Of a stretch of 43,022 nt of DNA, positions 9,001 to 15,028 are shown one piece after another (position 1 is the first letter of the stretch; each line of letters starts with the position of its first letter). The notes below the pieces were generated by a model. It was not told where the DNA came from, searched no databases, and saw only the letters and a program-made list of their open reading frames with translations. The translations under genes were made by a program, and so were the position numbers. The stretch comes from Actinomadura flavalba DSM 45200 (GTDB lineage: Bacteria > Actinomycetota > Actinomycetes > Streptosporangiales > Streptosporangiaceae): NCBI RefSeq assembly GCF_000374305.1, contig NZ_KB894106.1, positions 1-43,022 of the forward strand. The letters run 5' to 3'.

Positions 9001-10295
9001 AGCCCGCGGCCCATCCCGCGCAGAGCGGGCTGGATGAACTGCGTCCACGCCGTCCACACCGCGCCCTGCACGCCCTTCCACGCGGCGTCGACGATGCGGC
9101 GGAAGGTCTCCGAGTGCTTGTAGGCCAGGACCAGCCCGGTCACCAGTCCGGCCACGGCCAGGACGACCAATCCGATCGGGTTGGCCGACAGCAGCACGTT
9201 CAGCGCGGTCTGCAGCGGGATCCAGATCCGCAGCGCCGCGGTCACCGCGACGAACGCGGTCGCCAGCGCGGTGACGACCGGCGGCGGCAACGCCGCCAGC
9301 ATGGCCGTGAACCCCTTGACCAGTTCTAGCGACAGCCCGCTCATCGGCGCGAACGCCGTGGCCAGGTTGACGACGATCTGGACCAGGTTCCCGAACGTCG
9401 TGGACAGGGCGGGCAGGTGGGCCCGCACGTAGTCCATGAACGCCGCGAAGCGTTCGGAGCCGCGCAGGCTCTGCCCCCACCGGGCGAACCGGGCGGTGAG
9501 GCTCTCCACGCCGCGGGCCATGCCGGGCGCGTGCGGCAGGAACGCGTCGACCACGCCGGCCAGTCCGGCGGCGACGTTGCGGACCGACCGCAGCAGCGGC
9601 GGCAGAACCTTGCGGGACGCGTCCTCCAGGCGGCCGAGGAACCGGTCCATCGACCGGGACTTGACGTCGCGGCCGAGCTGCCCCATGAAGTCGTGCAGCG
9701 AGTCGGCGGCCGAGGACACCAGCCCGCCGAGCTTGGGCATCAGGACGCGCAGCACGTTGATCCCGCGCGTGAACACCGGCATGGTGTCGGCCGACAGCGC
9801 GTCGGACCATTCGCGGTGCTCACGCTTGAGGCCCATCAGGGCCTTGGCCGTCTCCCGCGAGGCGGGTGACAGCTTGGCCAGCGCCGCGGCGTACTCGGCG
9901 CTGCCCTTCTCCGCCGCCTTGACCGCCTCACCGACCGCGCCCAACTGTGGCCCGGCGGCCGCGGCGAACGCGCCGACGGCGACACCGGCCGCGCCGAACG
10001 CGGCGACCATCGCGCCAGCGCCCGCGACGGCGGCCGCGGTAGCGGCCTGCGCGGCGGGTGCCACCGCGACCAGCCCGGCGACCAGCGCCGTCGTCCCGCT
10101 GGCCGCGCCGCGCAGCCGAGGGCCGACGGCCGAGGCGACGCGGCCCAGGCCCGAGAGCTTGCCCGACGTGCTGTCGGCGCGGCCGCCGAGGTGGTCCACG
10201 CGGTCCGCGGTACGGTCGGCGTCCCGCGCGACGCCGCGGAACGCCGCCGAGGTGCGGTTGTTGCCGATCAGGTTGAGCATCACCGAGCGGGCCAC
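6087..10295 (-). CDS. Tape measure protein with NlpC/P60 peptidase domain
   Basis: At 1402 residues this is the longest gene. It sets tail length and passes through the wall at infection. It begins with helical, alanine-rich sequence, then hydrophobic segments around residues 95-160 and 340-400 (VLSANPIGLVVLAVAGLVTG). Residues about 850-965 form an NlpC/P60 endopeptidase domain: GVPYVWGG, catalytic Cys870 in LDCSGLTQ and His915 in AGHTYLAS. Such domains cut peptidoglycan stem peptides and probably help DNA entry. More helical sequence and a KPALIPVTKPGPAPSKKPAL repeat follow. The GTG start has a strong AGGGGGTGA before it, and it follows the frameshifted chaperone genes as expected. Confidence 0.95.
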   Translation of the reverse strand: MARSVMLNLIGNNRTSAAFRGVARDADRTADRVDHLGGRADSTSGKLSGLGRVASAVGPRLRGAASGTTALVAGLVAVAPAAQAATAAAVAGAGAMVAAFGAAGVAVGAFAAAAGPQLGAVGEAVKAAEKGSAEYAAALAKLSPASRETAKALMGLKREHREWSDALSADTMPVFTRGINVLRVLMPKLGGLVSSAADSLHDFMGQLGRDVKSRSMDRFLGRLEDASRKVLPPLLRSVRNVAAGLAGVVDAFLPHAPGMARGVESLTARFARWGQSLRGSERFAAFMDYVRAHLPALSTTFGNLVQIVVNLATAFAPMSGLSLELVKGFTAMLAALPPPVVTALATAFVAVTAALRIWIPLQTALNVLLSANPIGLVVLAVAGLVTGLVLAYKHSETFRRIVDAAWKGVQGAVWTAWTQFIQPALRGMGRGLRAVRDAWTEVWDNHLRGAVAEAGVWWRESLVPALDGIADALSGVADKAGSVAEKLGLVGSGFDGAKRGGNDFLSWSTLWGAAIGAAFMGPLGAIVGAVVGGFWPQLKQGFSDGWSNVRGGITGHYDWWKRQSATKGREIVTATGVMLAQLRERLFGGLPPLRASWSSLWNWMIGFTRNAKDVVLDVVHQLTSGVRTSTSRGVDAMKSAWSRLPGAVKIPVNWVIERGYNAGIRRLWNRVMSWLHLPGGLQLGEIPALERGGTLANPAPARPMKTRGAMAIVGEGRKAWPEYVIPTDPRYRDRARGLWAAAGGDLQMLERGGVLGDVLGGIKRAAGKILDVGRGGLALLDDPRRIWDQLTKTMVPDAGGLATDAWGTGMSRVPQALLAQAWTAADAIIRAFKDGFGGGGGAGGVVRAARTQIGVPYVWGGTAWGRGLDCSGLTQGAWLRGGKQQITRTTYTQRAHMKTIAGPRPGAVGQPHAGHTYLASRVQGGKVWVVEAQRTGTRISEHLLTRPTPWWGWPPGLATGGVLGRLITPVGRDLLGRRFVAGTDRDGLAKALGVAGDPGGILPGYGPLGAIRTATYDRGGLLQPGWTLAFNGTGVAEPVVAMAKGGLVPGTTPFSGPTTSRTARAKAGAALRSALPGALGDAGKLTAWFADLNKQIRAAFGGAAERSLLKWSSSIQKAMSAAAASASQVASQIAAAKEFAGSVTSAAKEFANLSGLSAKGTAGDIVAGLSDRAAALTGFDQQIAQLGRRGLNKSLLGQIIGMGAGEGSKVAAALLAGDQNTLNRANQQQLRIDSIATKLGLTSADAMFDSGAKASQGFLTGLYGRQAELNKLMDQLGGRLGAGVAKAFGLPAPGKKPALIPVTKPGPAPSKKPALIPGKIRIAKFDSGGMLLPGATLAINETRRPEPVFTSMDAAAQYAADGAPTIVIENLNVNHVPGYSTPQDLQHGIAQAERELRRHRRS

Positions 10296-10321
10296 GGCTC
10301 ACCCCCTCGGCGCCTGAACGG

Positions 10322-10684
10322 CTAGCCGTCCGGATCGTCGTCGTGGTCGTCAGCGCGTTGCGGGATGCTCGGGCGGCGCTCGGGCCTGGGCCGCTGCCCG
10401 CGGCCGCCGCCCCGCTGCCAGTTCCCCGCCTTGATCAGGTCGGCCAGGTCGGTCAGCCGCCACATCTCGGGCGACCACAGCGACGCCTCGCCGTTCACCG
10501 CCCGGAACGTCGCCGAGCTGCGGGGCAGATGGCAGATGAAGGAGATCAGGGCCCGGTGGGTGAGCCGCCCGGCGGGCGGCTCCCACAGGTCGGCGAGCCG
10601 GTAGCCGGGCCAGAGGGACCGAAGGTCGAAGTCGACGGCCTCGCCGAACTCGGTCAGGAGTCCGTAGAGGCCGGCGATTCCCCC
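10322..10684 (-). CDS. Tail assembly chaperone GT extension, made by -1 frameshift
   Basis: This frame has no sensible start of its own and continues the preceding chaperone gene after a -1 slip on GGGGGAA, giving a fused product of 222 residues. It reads GIAGLYGLLTEFGEAVDFDLRS, then a conserved-looking LWPGYRLADLW and a charged tail ending DDHDDDPDG. The pair of short and long products before the tape measure gene is the universal arrangement for lambda G/GT-like chaperones, which coat the tape measure protein and recruit tail tube subunits. Length arithmetic over the joined frame is an exact multiple of three only with a -1 shift. Confidence 0.85.
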   Translation of the reverse strand, partial: GGIAGLYGLLTEFGEAVDFDLRSLWPGYRLADLWEPPAGRLTHRALISFICHLPRSSATFRAVNGEASLWSPEMWRLTDLADLIKAGNWQRGGGRGQRPRPERRPSIPQRADDHDDDPDG

Positions 10685-10989
10685 GTGGTCGTGCCGCAGA
10701 ACGCGTCGTAGGCGTCCGACAGCTTCTGCAGCTGCGTGCCGCGCAGGCCGATCTTGCGCAGTTCCCGCCATTGGTCGTCGCCCAGGGCCAGGCGCAGCGA
10801 CGCCAGCGTCCCCCCGGCCTCACCGGCGGCCTCGACCGCCTCCATCATCTTGATCTGGTCGAGCGTCTCGCGGTGCGCCATCTCGAACCGCTGGCCGTCG
10901 TAGCGGAACCGGAACGGCCGCAGATCCTTCTCGACCCGGACCGAGTCCAGGTTGAAGTCGAACGGCTTGTCGTCAGGCGCCTTACTCAT
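10654..10989 (-). CDS. Tail assembly chaperone G
   Basis: This is the unshifted chaperone, 111 residues, starting MSKAPDDKPFDFN. It contains DLRPFRFRYDGQRFEMAH and a helical LDQIKMMEAVEAAGEAGG, a pattern common to actinophage tail assembly chaperones. ATG at 10989 is preferred over ATG six bases upstream since GAGG is then six bases before it. Most ribosomes stop at 10654; some slip near its end into the extension frame. It binds the tape measure protein during tail assembly but is absent from the virion in related phages. Confidence 0.88.
   Translation of the reverse strand: MSKAPDDKPFDFNLDSVRVEKDLRPFRFRYDGQRFEMAHRETLDQIKMMEAVEAAGEAGGTLASLRLALGDDQWRELRKIGLRGTQLQKLSDAYDAFCGTTTGESPASTDS
10678..10684 (-). 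promoter_or_regulatory. Programmed -1 ribosomal frameshift site GGGGGAA
   Basis: On the minus strand the codons ACG GGG GAA contain GGGGGAA, a slip site used for tail assembly chaperones in many actinophages. A -1 slip here leads from TTTG into GIAGLYG of the next frame. The site is about 25 bases before the zero-frame stop. Confidence 0.85.
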
Positions 10990-10991
10990 GA

Positions 10992-11498
10992 TCATCCTCG
11001 CTCGATCTGTGCGGCGACCCCGTCCAGGATCGCCAGCAGCCGTTGTTGGGTGACGCGCTCGTAGGGCGCGGCGGTCGCGTAGAACCACGGAGTGGGTGCC
11101 TGCTGCACCCAGGTATCGGTCCCGAACACCGGGTGCCGCAGCCGCCCGAAGCCGGGCTCGTCGTTCAGGTAGGCGGGCAGGTTGTGCTGGCCCGGCGGCA
11201 TCCGCTTGGGGTTGATGCGCACGTTGACGCCGGCCCGGTCACCGCTGCTGCGGACCTGCGCCACGGTCGCGGTCGCCATCGCCCGCCGCAGCGACCGCCG
11301 TCCGCGCCGCGCGTTCTCGCCGCGCGAGGGCAACGCCAGCACGGCCGTCTTCTCGGCGGCGGCGAGCTGACGCGCGGCGTCCTTCATCTCGCGGACCATC
11401 TGCTGGCGGATCTCCTTGCCGCCCTCGATCTTGCGCAGGTCGCGGGCCAGGCGCCGCAGTTGCTCGGCGCCGTGGACCGCGAGCAGGTCCTGGTCCAC
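10992..11498 (-). CDS. Tail completion / head-tail joining protein (HK97 gp10-like)
   Basis: This 168-residue basic protein begins DQDLLAVHGAEQLRRLARDLRKI and has a long helix with many K/R residues. That pattern, and a place just before the major tail gene in the transcript neighbourhood, fit the HK97 gp10-like family that finishes the tail end or joins it to the head. The C-terminal part (FGTDTWVQQAPTPWFY) also resembles that family. It starts with GTG. Its stop overlaps the ribosome site of the chaperone gene. Moderate confidence, based on pattern and order. Confidence 0.68.
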   Translation of the reverse strand: MDQDLLAVHGAEQLRRLARDLRKIEGGKEIRQQMVREMKDAARQLAAAEKTAVLALPSRGENARRGRRSLRRAMATATVAQVRSSGDRAGVNVRINPKRMPPGQHNLPAYLNDEPGFGRLRHPVFGTDTWVQQAPTPWFYATAAPYERVTQQRLLAILDGVAAQIERG

Positions 11499-11524
11499 GA
11501 TCTACTCCGGACCCGGCTCGCCGG

Positions 11525-12013
11525 TCATGCGGGGATGACCAGGTTCTCGGCGGGCTCGTCGGTGATGTTGCAGTTGACCTGGATGGACGATGCCTCGGCG
11601 TCCAGGGTGACCGGCTTGCCCAGGCTGCCGATCCGCACCGGGTGCACGTCCATCGTCGGGTTTCCCGGGATGTCGCCGCCGTGCATCCACACCATGTTGC
11701 CGGGGGTGTCGCGCGGCAGCACCTGCCGGACGTCCTGCCCGTTGCGGTCCTGGTACATCGTGATGGACGAGTCCTCCGCACTCGTGCCGGCGGGGATCGA
11801 CCCGGTGAACTCGGTCGCCAGGTTCGGCGTCGGCGCGGCCTCGGACTCGATCTGCCAGCCCTCAGCGGACATGAGCTGCGGCGACAGGTCGATCCCGGCG
11901 TCGATCTCGGTGCGCGTCGGCGCCAGGATGTTCGCGATGAACGGCACCCAGTAGCACTTGGTGCGGCCCTTGGCGACGTAGCGGGTGTGCGGGTTCAGCG
12001 GCGGCGGCGCCAT
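11525..12013 (-). CDS. Major tail protein (tail tube)
   Basis: This 162-residue protein lies between connector genes and tail chaperones, the usual place of the tail tube subunit. It starts MAPPPLNPHTRYVAKGRTKCYWVP, followed by IANILAPTRTEIDAGIDLS, a motif common in actinophage tail tube proteins. The rest is beta-rich. It should form hexameric rings around the tape measure protein. It follows the preceding small gene with no gap. Confidence 0.85.
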   Translation of the reverse strand: MAPPPLNPHTRYVAKGRTKCYWVPFIANILAPTRTEIDAGIDLSPQLMSAEGWQIESEAAPTPNLATEFTGSIPAGTSAEDSSITMYQDRNGQDVRQVLPRDTPGNMVWMHGGDIPGNPTMDVHPVRIGSLGKPVTLDAEASSIQVNCNITDEPAENLVIPA

Positions 12014-12235
12014 CTACTTCTCCTCCGTGCTGCCGCGCCGAACGCGGCGCGGGCTGGGTGGGTCGTCCTGCGGGGCGGGCGGCAGGGCGGGCGGGGTGGT
12101 GACGATGGGCACGGCGGAGTCGGCCGGCACCCATCCGGAGCGGGCCAGGACACCGGCTGCGGACTCCGGCGCGTCGTAGTAGGCGTCGATCCCGGGGTGA
12201 TGCAGGCGAACGGTGTTCATGCGCTCGGTGTTCAT
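12014..12235 (-). CDS. Small connector-region protein
   Basis: This 73-residue protein has the segment VRLHHPGIDAYYDAPESAAGVLARSG, with a short predicted helix, and a proline- and arginine-rich tail ending STEEK. Similar short proteins occur beside the major tail gene in actinophages; their role is unknown. ATG overlaps the upstream stop as ATGA. A second ATG five codons later is a copy of the first: the 15-base start region is duplicated in tandem, so two nearly equal starts exist. Confidence 0.7.
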   Translation of the reverse strand: MNTERMNTVRLHHPGIDAYYDAPESAAGVLARSGWVPADSAVPIVTTPPALPPAPQDDPPSPRRVRRGSTEEK

Positions 12236-12738
12236 GCGCTGGCCCCCAGGATCACCACGTCGTAGGTGACGCCGGTGCCCGATCCGCCGTTGGCGACCTG
12301 CAGCACGTCGCCGGTGGAGGCGGTCACGGCGTAGGCGGTGGCGTCGGGCGCGACGAGCAGCAGCGCGCCGCCGGGCCGGACGTTGACCTTGTCGGAGGCG
12401 TCGCCGAACGGCGTCGCCCACGCGTTCGAGGCCGCGCCGCCGACCACGACGGCGTTGGTGTTGCTGGCCGAGGCCGCGATCATCAGCGCGCGGACGCGCG
12501 CGAAGGTGAGCACGGCGCCGAACGCGTCGGTCAGCACGCCCGCCAGGTCGAGGTTCTCCGACGCCGACGCGGCCAGGGTGCGGCGGTCGGAGAACACGCG
12601 GTCGGCCTGGCGGGCACCGGTGCCGGGCGCCAGCGGCCAGGATCGCGCGATCTGCATCTGGGCCGACGGCGGGCTGAAATCGTGGGCGCCGGTCAGCAGC
12701 GCCATCAGATCCAGCGCGACGCGACTGTTCACGGTCAT
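12232..12738 (-). CDS. Structural protein of the head-tail module
   Basis: This 168-residue protein begins TVNSRVALDLMALLTGAHDF and contains FSDRRTLAASASENLDLAG and a C-terminal beta-rich TGVTYDVVILGASA. The DRRTLAASASENLDL motif is typical of small phage capsid or tail-surface proteins that carry a jelly-roll or Ig-like fold, but I cannot name the exact role. ATG at 12738 is chosen, since AGGGAG lies six bases before it; the ATG two codons earlier would touch that site. Confidence 0.68.
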   Translation of the reverse strand: MTVNSRVALDLMALLTGAHDFSPPSAQMQIARSWPLAPGTGARQADRVFSDRRTLAASASENLDLAGVLTDAFGAVLTFARVRALMIAASASNTNAVVVGGAASNAWATPFGDASDKVNVRPGGALLLVAPDATAYAVTASTGDVLQVANGGSGTGVTYDVVILGASA

Positions 12739-12783
12739 GCGCATCTCCCTGTGGATGGTGCGCCCGCAGCGGGCGCGGAGTGG

Positions 12784-13227
12784 TTACTGCTGGTAGCAGC
12801 CGACGCGTATCCGCTGCGTCAGGACGCTGGTCGCGCTGTCGTCGTCGGCGCCGTGGTCCAGGTCGCCGCCGACCACCGCGGCGTCCAGGACCCCGGGCTG
12901 ACCGCCCAGCGACGGATCGGCGTGGACCGCGGCGGCCAGGGCGGCGCCGAGCTCGGCGGCGCGCGCGTCGGTCTCCTCGACGGTGCCGCCGGGCCGGACG
13001 ATGACGATGTGCACGTCCATGACGAGCGCGACGTCCTCGCCGTTGGCGAGGCTGGCCGGCGAGGTCTCCCAGTCCATCGCGCCGCCGTGCACGCACTCGC
13101 GGTCCATCCGCCGTCCCGGCCAGGCGTAGGCGACCTGCACGCCGTCCAGGGGACCGCCGTCGGCGAGCGCGGCCGCGACGGCGATGACGGCGCGCTTGAC
13201 GGCGACGACGTCGACGCCGGGGATCAT
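12784..13227 (-). CDS. Tail terminator / head-tail connector-like protein
   Basis: This 147-residue protein has an N-terminal helix (VVAVKRAVIAVAAALADG), a beta strand with VQVAYAWPGR, and a central ALVMDVHIVIVRPGGTVEETDARAAEL. This alpha-beta order fits small tail terminator proteins that cap the tail tube and bind the head. Its ATG overlaps the stop of the upstream connector gene (ATGA), and the gene order agrees. Confidence is moderate since these proteins vary widely. Confidence 0.65.
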   Translation of the reverse strand: MIPGVDVVAVKRAVIAVAAALADGGPLDGVQVAYAWPGRRMDRECVHGGAMDWETSPASLANGEDVALVMDVHIVIVRPGGTVEETDARAAELGAALAAAVHADPSLGGQPGVLDAAVVGGDLDHGADDDSATSVLTQRIRVGCYQQ

Positions 13228-14198
13228 CGGCGGCCGCCGTGGAACAGCGAGCCGCGCTGCGGGTCGTAGTCCATCGTCCGGGACGCGGCGACCTTGCGGC
13301 CGCCGGGCCCCGACGTCGACCGGCGCGAGTACCGCGCGTACACCGAGTCGACCGCCGGGATGCCGGTCTTGGTGGCGCCCGGCATGTCGAGCCGGTACGT
13401 CCCGCCTTCGGACGAGGTGAACGAGCTCGCCCGGTCAGGGATGCTGCTGCGCGGCTGGTGGACGCGGGCGCGGAACGCGACCAACGCCGCCCTGACGAGA
13501 TCCGGCGGCGGGGTGTCCAGGCCGTACTCGACGTCCAGGACGACGTTGCCGCGGCCGCGCGGCCAGACGTGGCCCGGCGGCCGCCGCACGGTGGCGTCGT
13601 CGCCGACGGTCAACGCCGCCAGCTCCCACGAGGGCAGCACGCGCGGGACCGCGCCCGGGTAGGCGGTGACGGTGCCGGCGACGATCCGGCGGACGTGCGC
13701 CATGGTGCGGCCCGGGTCCGGATGGGACAGCACCAGCTGCCCGTCCCCGGTCCCGTCGGCGACGATGCGAACGCCGCGCGGCACGAACGCGCGGTCGCAG
13801 ATCGCCTCGGCCTCGGCCTCGGTCTCCAGCCGCGCCCGCTCCAGCAGCCACGCCGGGTACCGGTCGACGTCGGCCAGGCTCTCGTCGCTGGTGCGTCCGG
13901 CGGCCAGGGTGAAGAAGAACGAGCCGGCCACCTCGACGTGCGTGGTCATCGTGATCGCCGAGCCGGTGACGTCGGCCGACCACGTGGCGGTGAGGACGCC
14001 GAGGTCGGGCTGGCCCGACAGCACAACGGAGTAGGTTCCCAGGGCCGTACGGGCGGCGGTCTCCTCGGCGAGGACGTCGCCGTCGGCGTCGGTGACGGTG
14101 ACGGTGACCGGCCCGTCGGCGTCGACCAGTTCCTCGCCGACTTCGAGTTGGTGCGTGAGCCGCGCGGGCAGGGTGCGCTGCACCCGGGCCAGTCCCAT
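13224..14198 (-). CDS. Head-tail connector / adaptor protein
   Basis: This 324-residue protein has an N-terminal beta-sandwich part (VTVTVTDADGDVLAEETAARTALGTYSVVL), which looks Ig-like, followed by a helical part (LADVDRYPAWLLERARLETEAEAEAICDRAF). The second part is a pattern of head-tail adaptor proteins of the HK97 gp6 type, which sit beneath the portal. It ends in a basic tail. ATG overlaps the upstream stop as TGATG. It is longer than usual gp6-like adaptors because of the N-terminal beta domain, which may decorate the connector. Confidence 0.68.
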   Translation of the reverse strand: MGLARVQRTLPARLTHQLEVGEELVDADGPVTVTVTDADGDVLAEETAARTALGTYSVVLSGQPDLGVLTATWSADVTGSAITMTTHVEVAGSFFFTLAAGRTSDESLADVDRYPAWLLERARLETEAEAEAICDRAFVPRGVRIVADGTGDGQLVLSHPDPGRTMAHVRRIVAGTVTAYPGAVPRVLPSWELAALTVGDDATVRRPPGHVWPRGRGNVVLDVEYGLDTPPPDLVRAALVAFRARVHQPRSSIPDRASSFTSSEGGTYRLDMPGATKTGIPAVDSVYARYSRRSTSGPGGRKVAASRTMDYDPQRGSLFHGGRR

Positions 14199-14485
14199 CA
14201 CGCGATCCGGACACTGCCCTCGACCGCACCGGCCGTCACGTCGACGTAGATGCCGGTCGCGGCGCGGATGCCGCCGGGGTAGAACGTCGACGCCGTCTCA
14301 CCCGACGCGAGCTGCACGACGTCGAGCAGCACGCCAGCACCCGTCGCCGGGTTGTCCCAGATCTTGACGGTGGCGGCCTGCCCGCCGGTGGCGGTCAGGG
14401 CGTATCCGGCGTAGACGGCGCCGGTCGTGGACACGACCTGGTCGGCGCCGGTCACGCCCACGGCGGTGACCATCACGCGCCCCAT
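14198..14485 (-). CDS. Small beta-rich virion protein
   Basis: This 95-residue protein has the segments VKIWDNPATGAGVLLDVVQLASGETASTFYP and GIRAATGIYVDVTAGAVEGSVRI, a pattern of a single beta-sandwich. Such proteins often sit between capsid and connector genes in actinophages and may be decoration proteins; that is inference. Both ends overlap neighbours as TGATG, so it is translated together with them. Confidence 0.65.
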   Translation of the reverse strand: MGRVMVTAVGVTGADQVVSTTGAVYAGYALTATGGQAATVKIWDNPATGAGVLLDVVQLASGETASTFYPGGIRAATGIYVDVTAGAVEGSVRIA

Positions 14486-14895
14486 CAGCCCAGCGACCGC
14501 AGCGTCAGCAGCACCGCGCCGCCGGGCAGCGCCAGACCCGTACCCGAGTGGGTCACCTCGACCGCCAGGACGTCGCCCTCGGCGACCTCCAAGTTCGCCG
14601 CGGTGCCCGAAAGCGTCAGCGTCTCCGGCGTCGAGAGCGCCCCGTTTCCCGAGGCGTAGGACCGGGCGGTCGCCCACTGCACCGACCCGGCGCCGGCGGC
14701 GCCCCGGTTGCGGAAGCTGAGGGTGGCGTAGTTGGTGGCGTGGGCGGTGATGGCGCCGCCGGGCACCCACCGGGCGGCGGCGATGCGGGCGCGGAACGGC
14801 GCGATCCACGCGCCGCCGACCGCCGAGCCGGCGGCCGCCGCCGGGACGGCGATCGTCACGGCGTGGTCGCCGCGGATCTCTCGCATCTGGGTCAT
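14485..14895 (-). CDS. Putative head decoration or structural protein
   Basis: This 136-residue protein has alternating beta strands and many alanine and glycine residues (ATNYATLSFRNRG, LEVAEGDVLAVEVTHSGTG, GAVLLTLRSLG). It directly follows the capsid gene, the usual place of a decoration or minor head protein. No enzymatic motif is seen. Three in-frame ATGs lie near the start; the middle one is annotated as AGGGAG lies nine bases before it. Confidence 0.6.
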   Translation of the reverse strand: MTQMREIRGDHAVTIAVPAAAAGSAVGGAWIAPFRARIAAARWVPGGAITAHATNYATLSFRNRGAAGAGSVQWATARSYASGNGALSTPETLTLSGTAANLEVAEGDVLAVEVTHSGTGLALPGGAVLLTLRSLG

Positions 14896-15028
14896 CTGTG
14901 TCATCTCCCTGAACAGGTCATTGGGACGAGTGGTCCGGTCCGGAGCGGTCCGGGATCGGTGGGGTCCGGTGGGGCCGCGCCCCCGGGGACGGCGAGGATG
15001 ACGGCCCCGGGGACACGGCGGCTCAGGG
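14896..15028 (-). other. Intergenic gap after the capsid gene with GGTCCGG repeats
   Basis: No gene is seen. Four copies of GGTCCGG occur between 14932 and 14969, then GC-rich sequence with a weak CCCCGGGG element. It may slow or partly end transcription after the capsid gene, but no clear hairpin with a T run is present. Confidence 0.4.

Noticed and set aside
14932..14969. GGTCCGG cluster as an operator
   Set aside because: The four copies are unevenly spaced, are not inverted repeats and lie inside the late operon; high GC can explain them.
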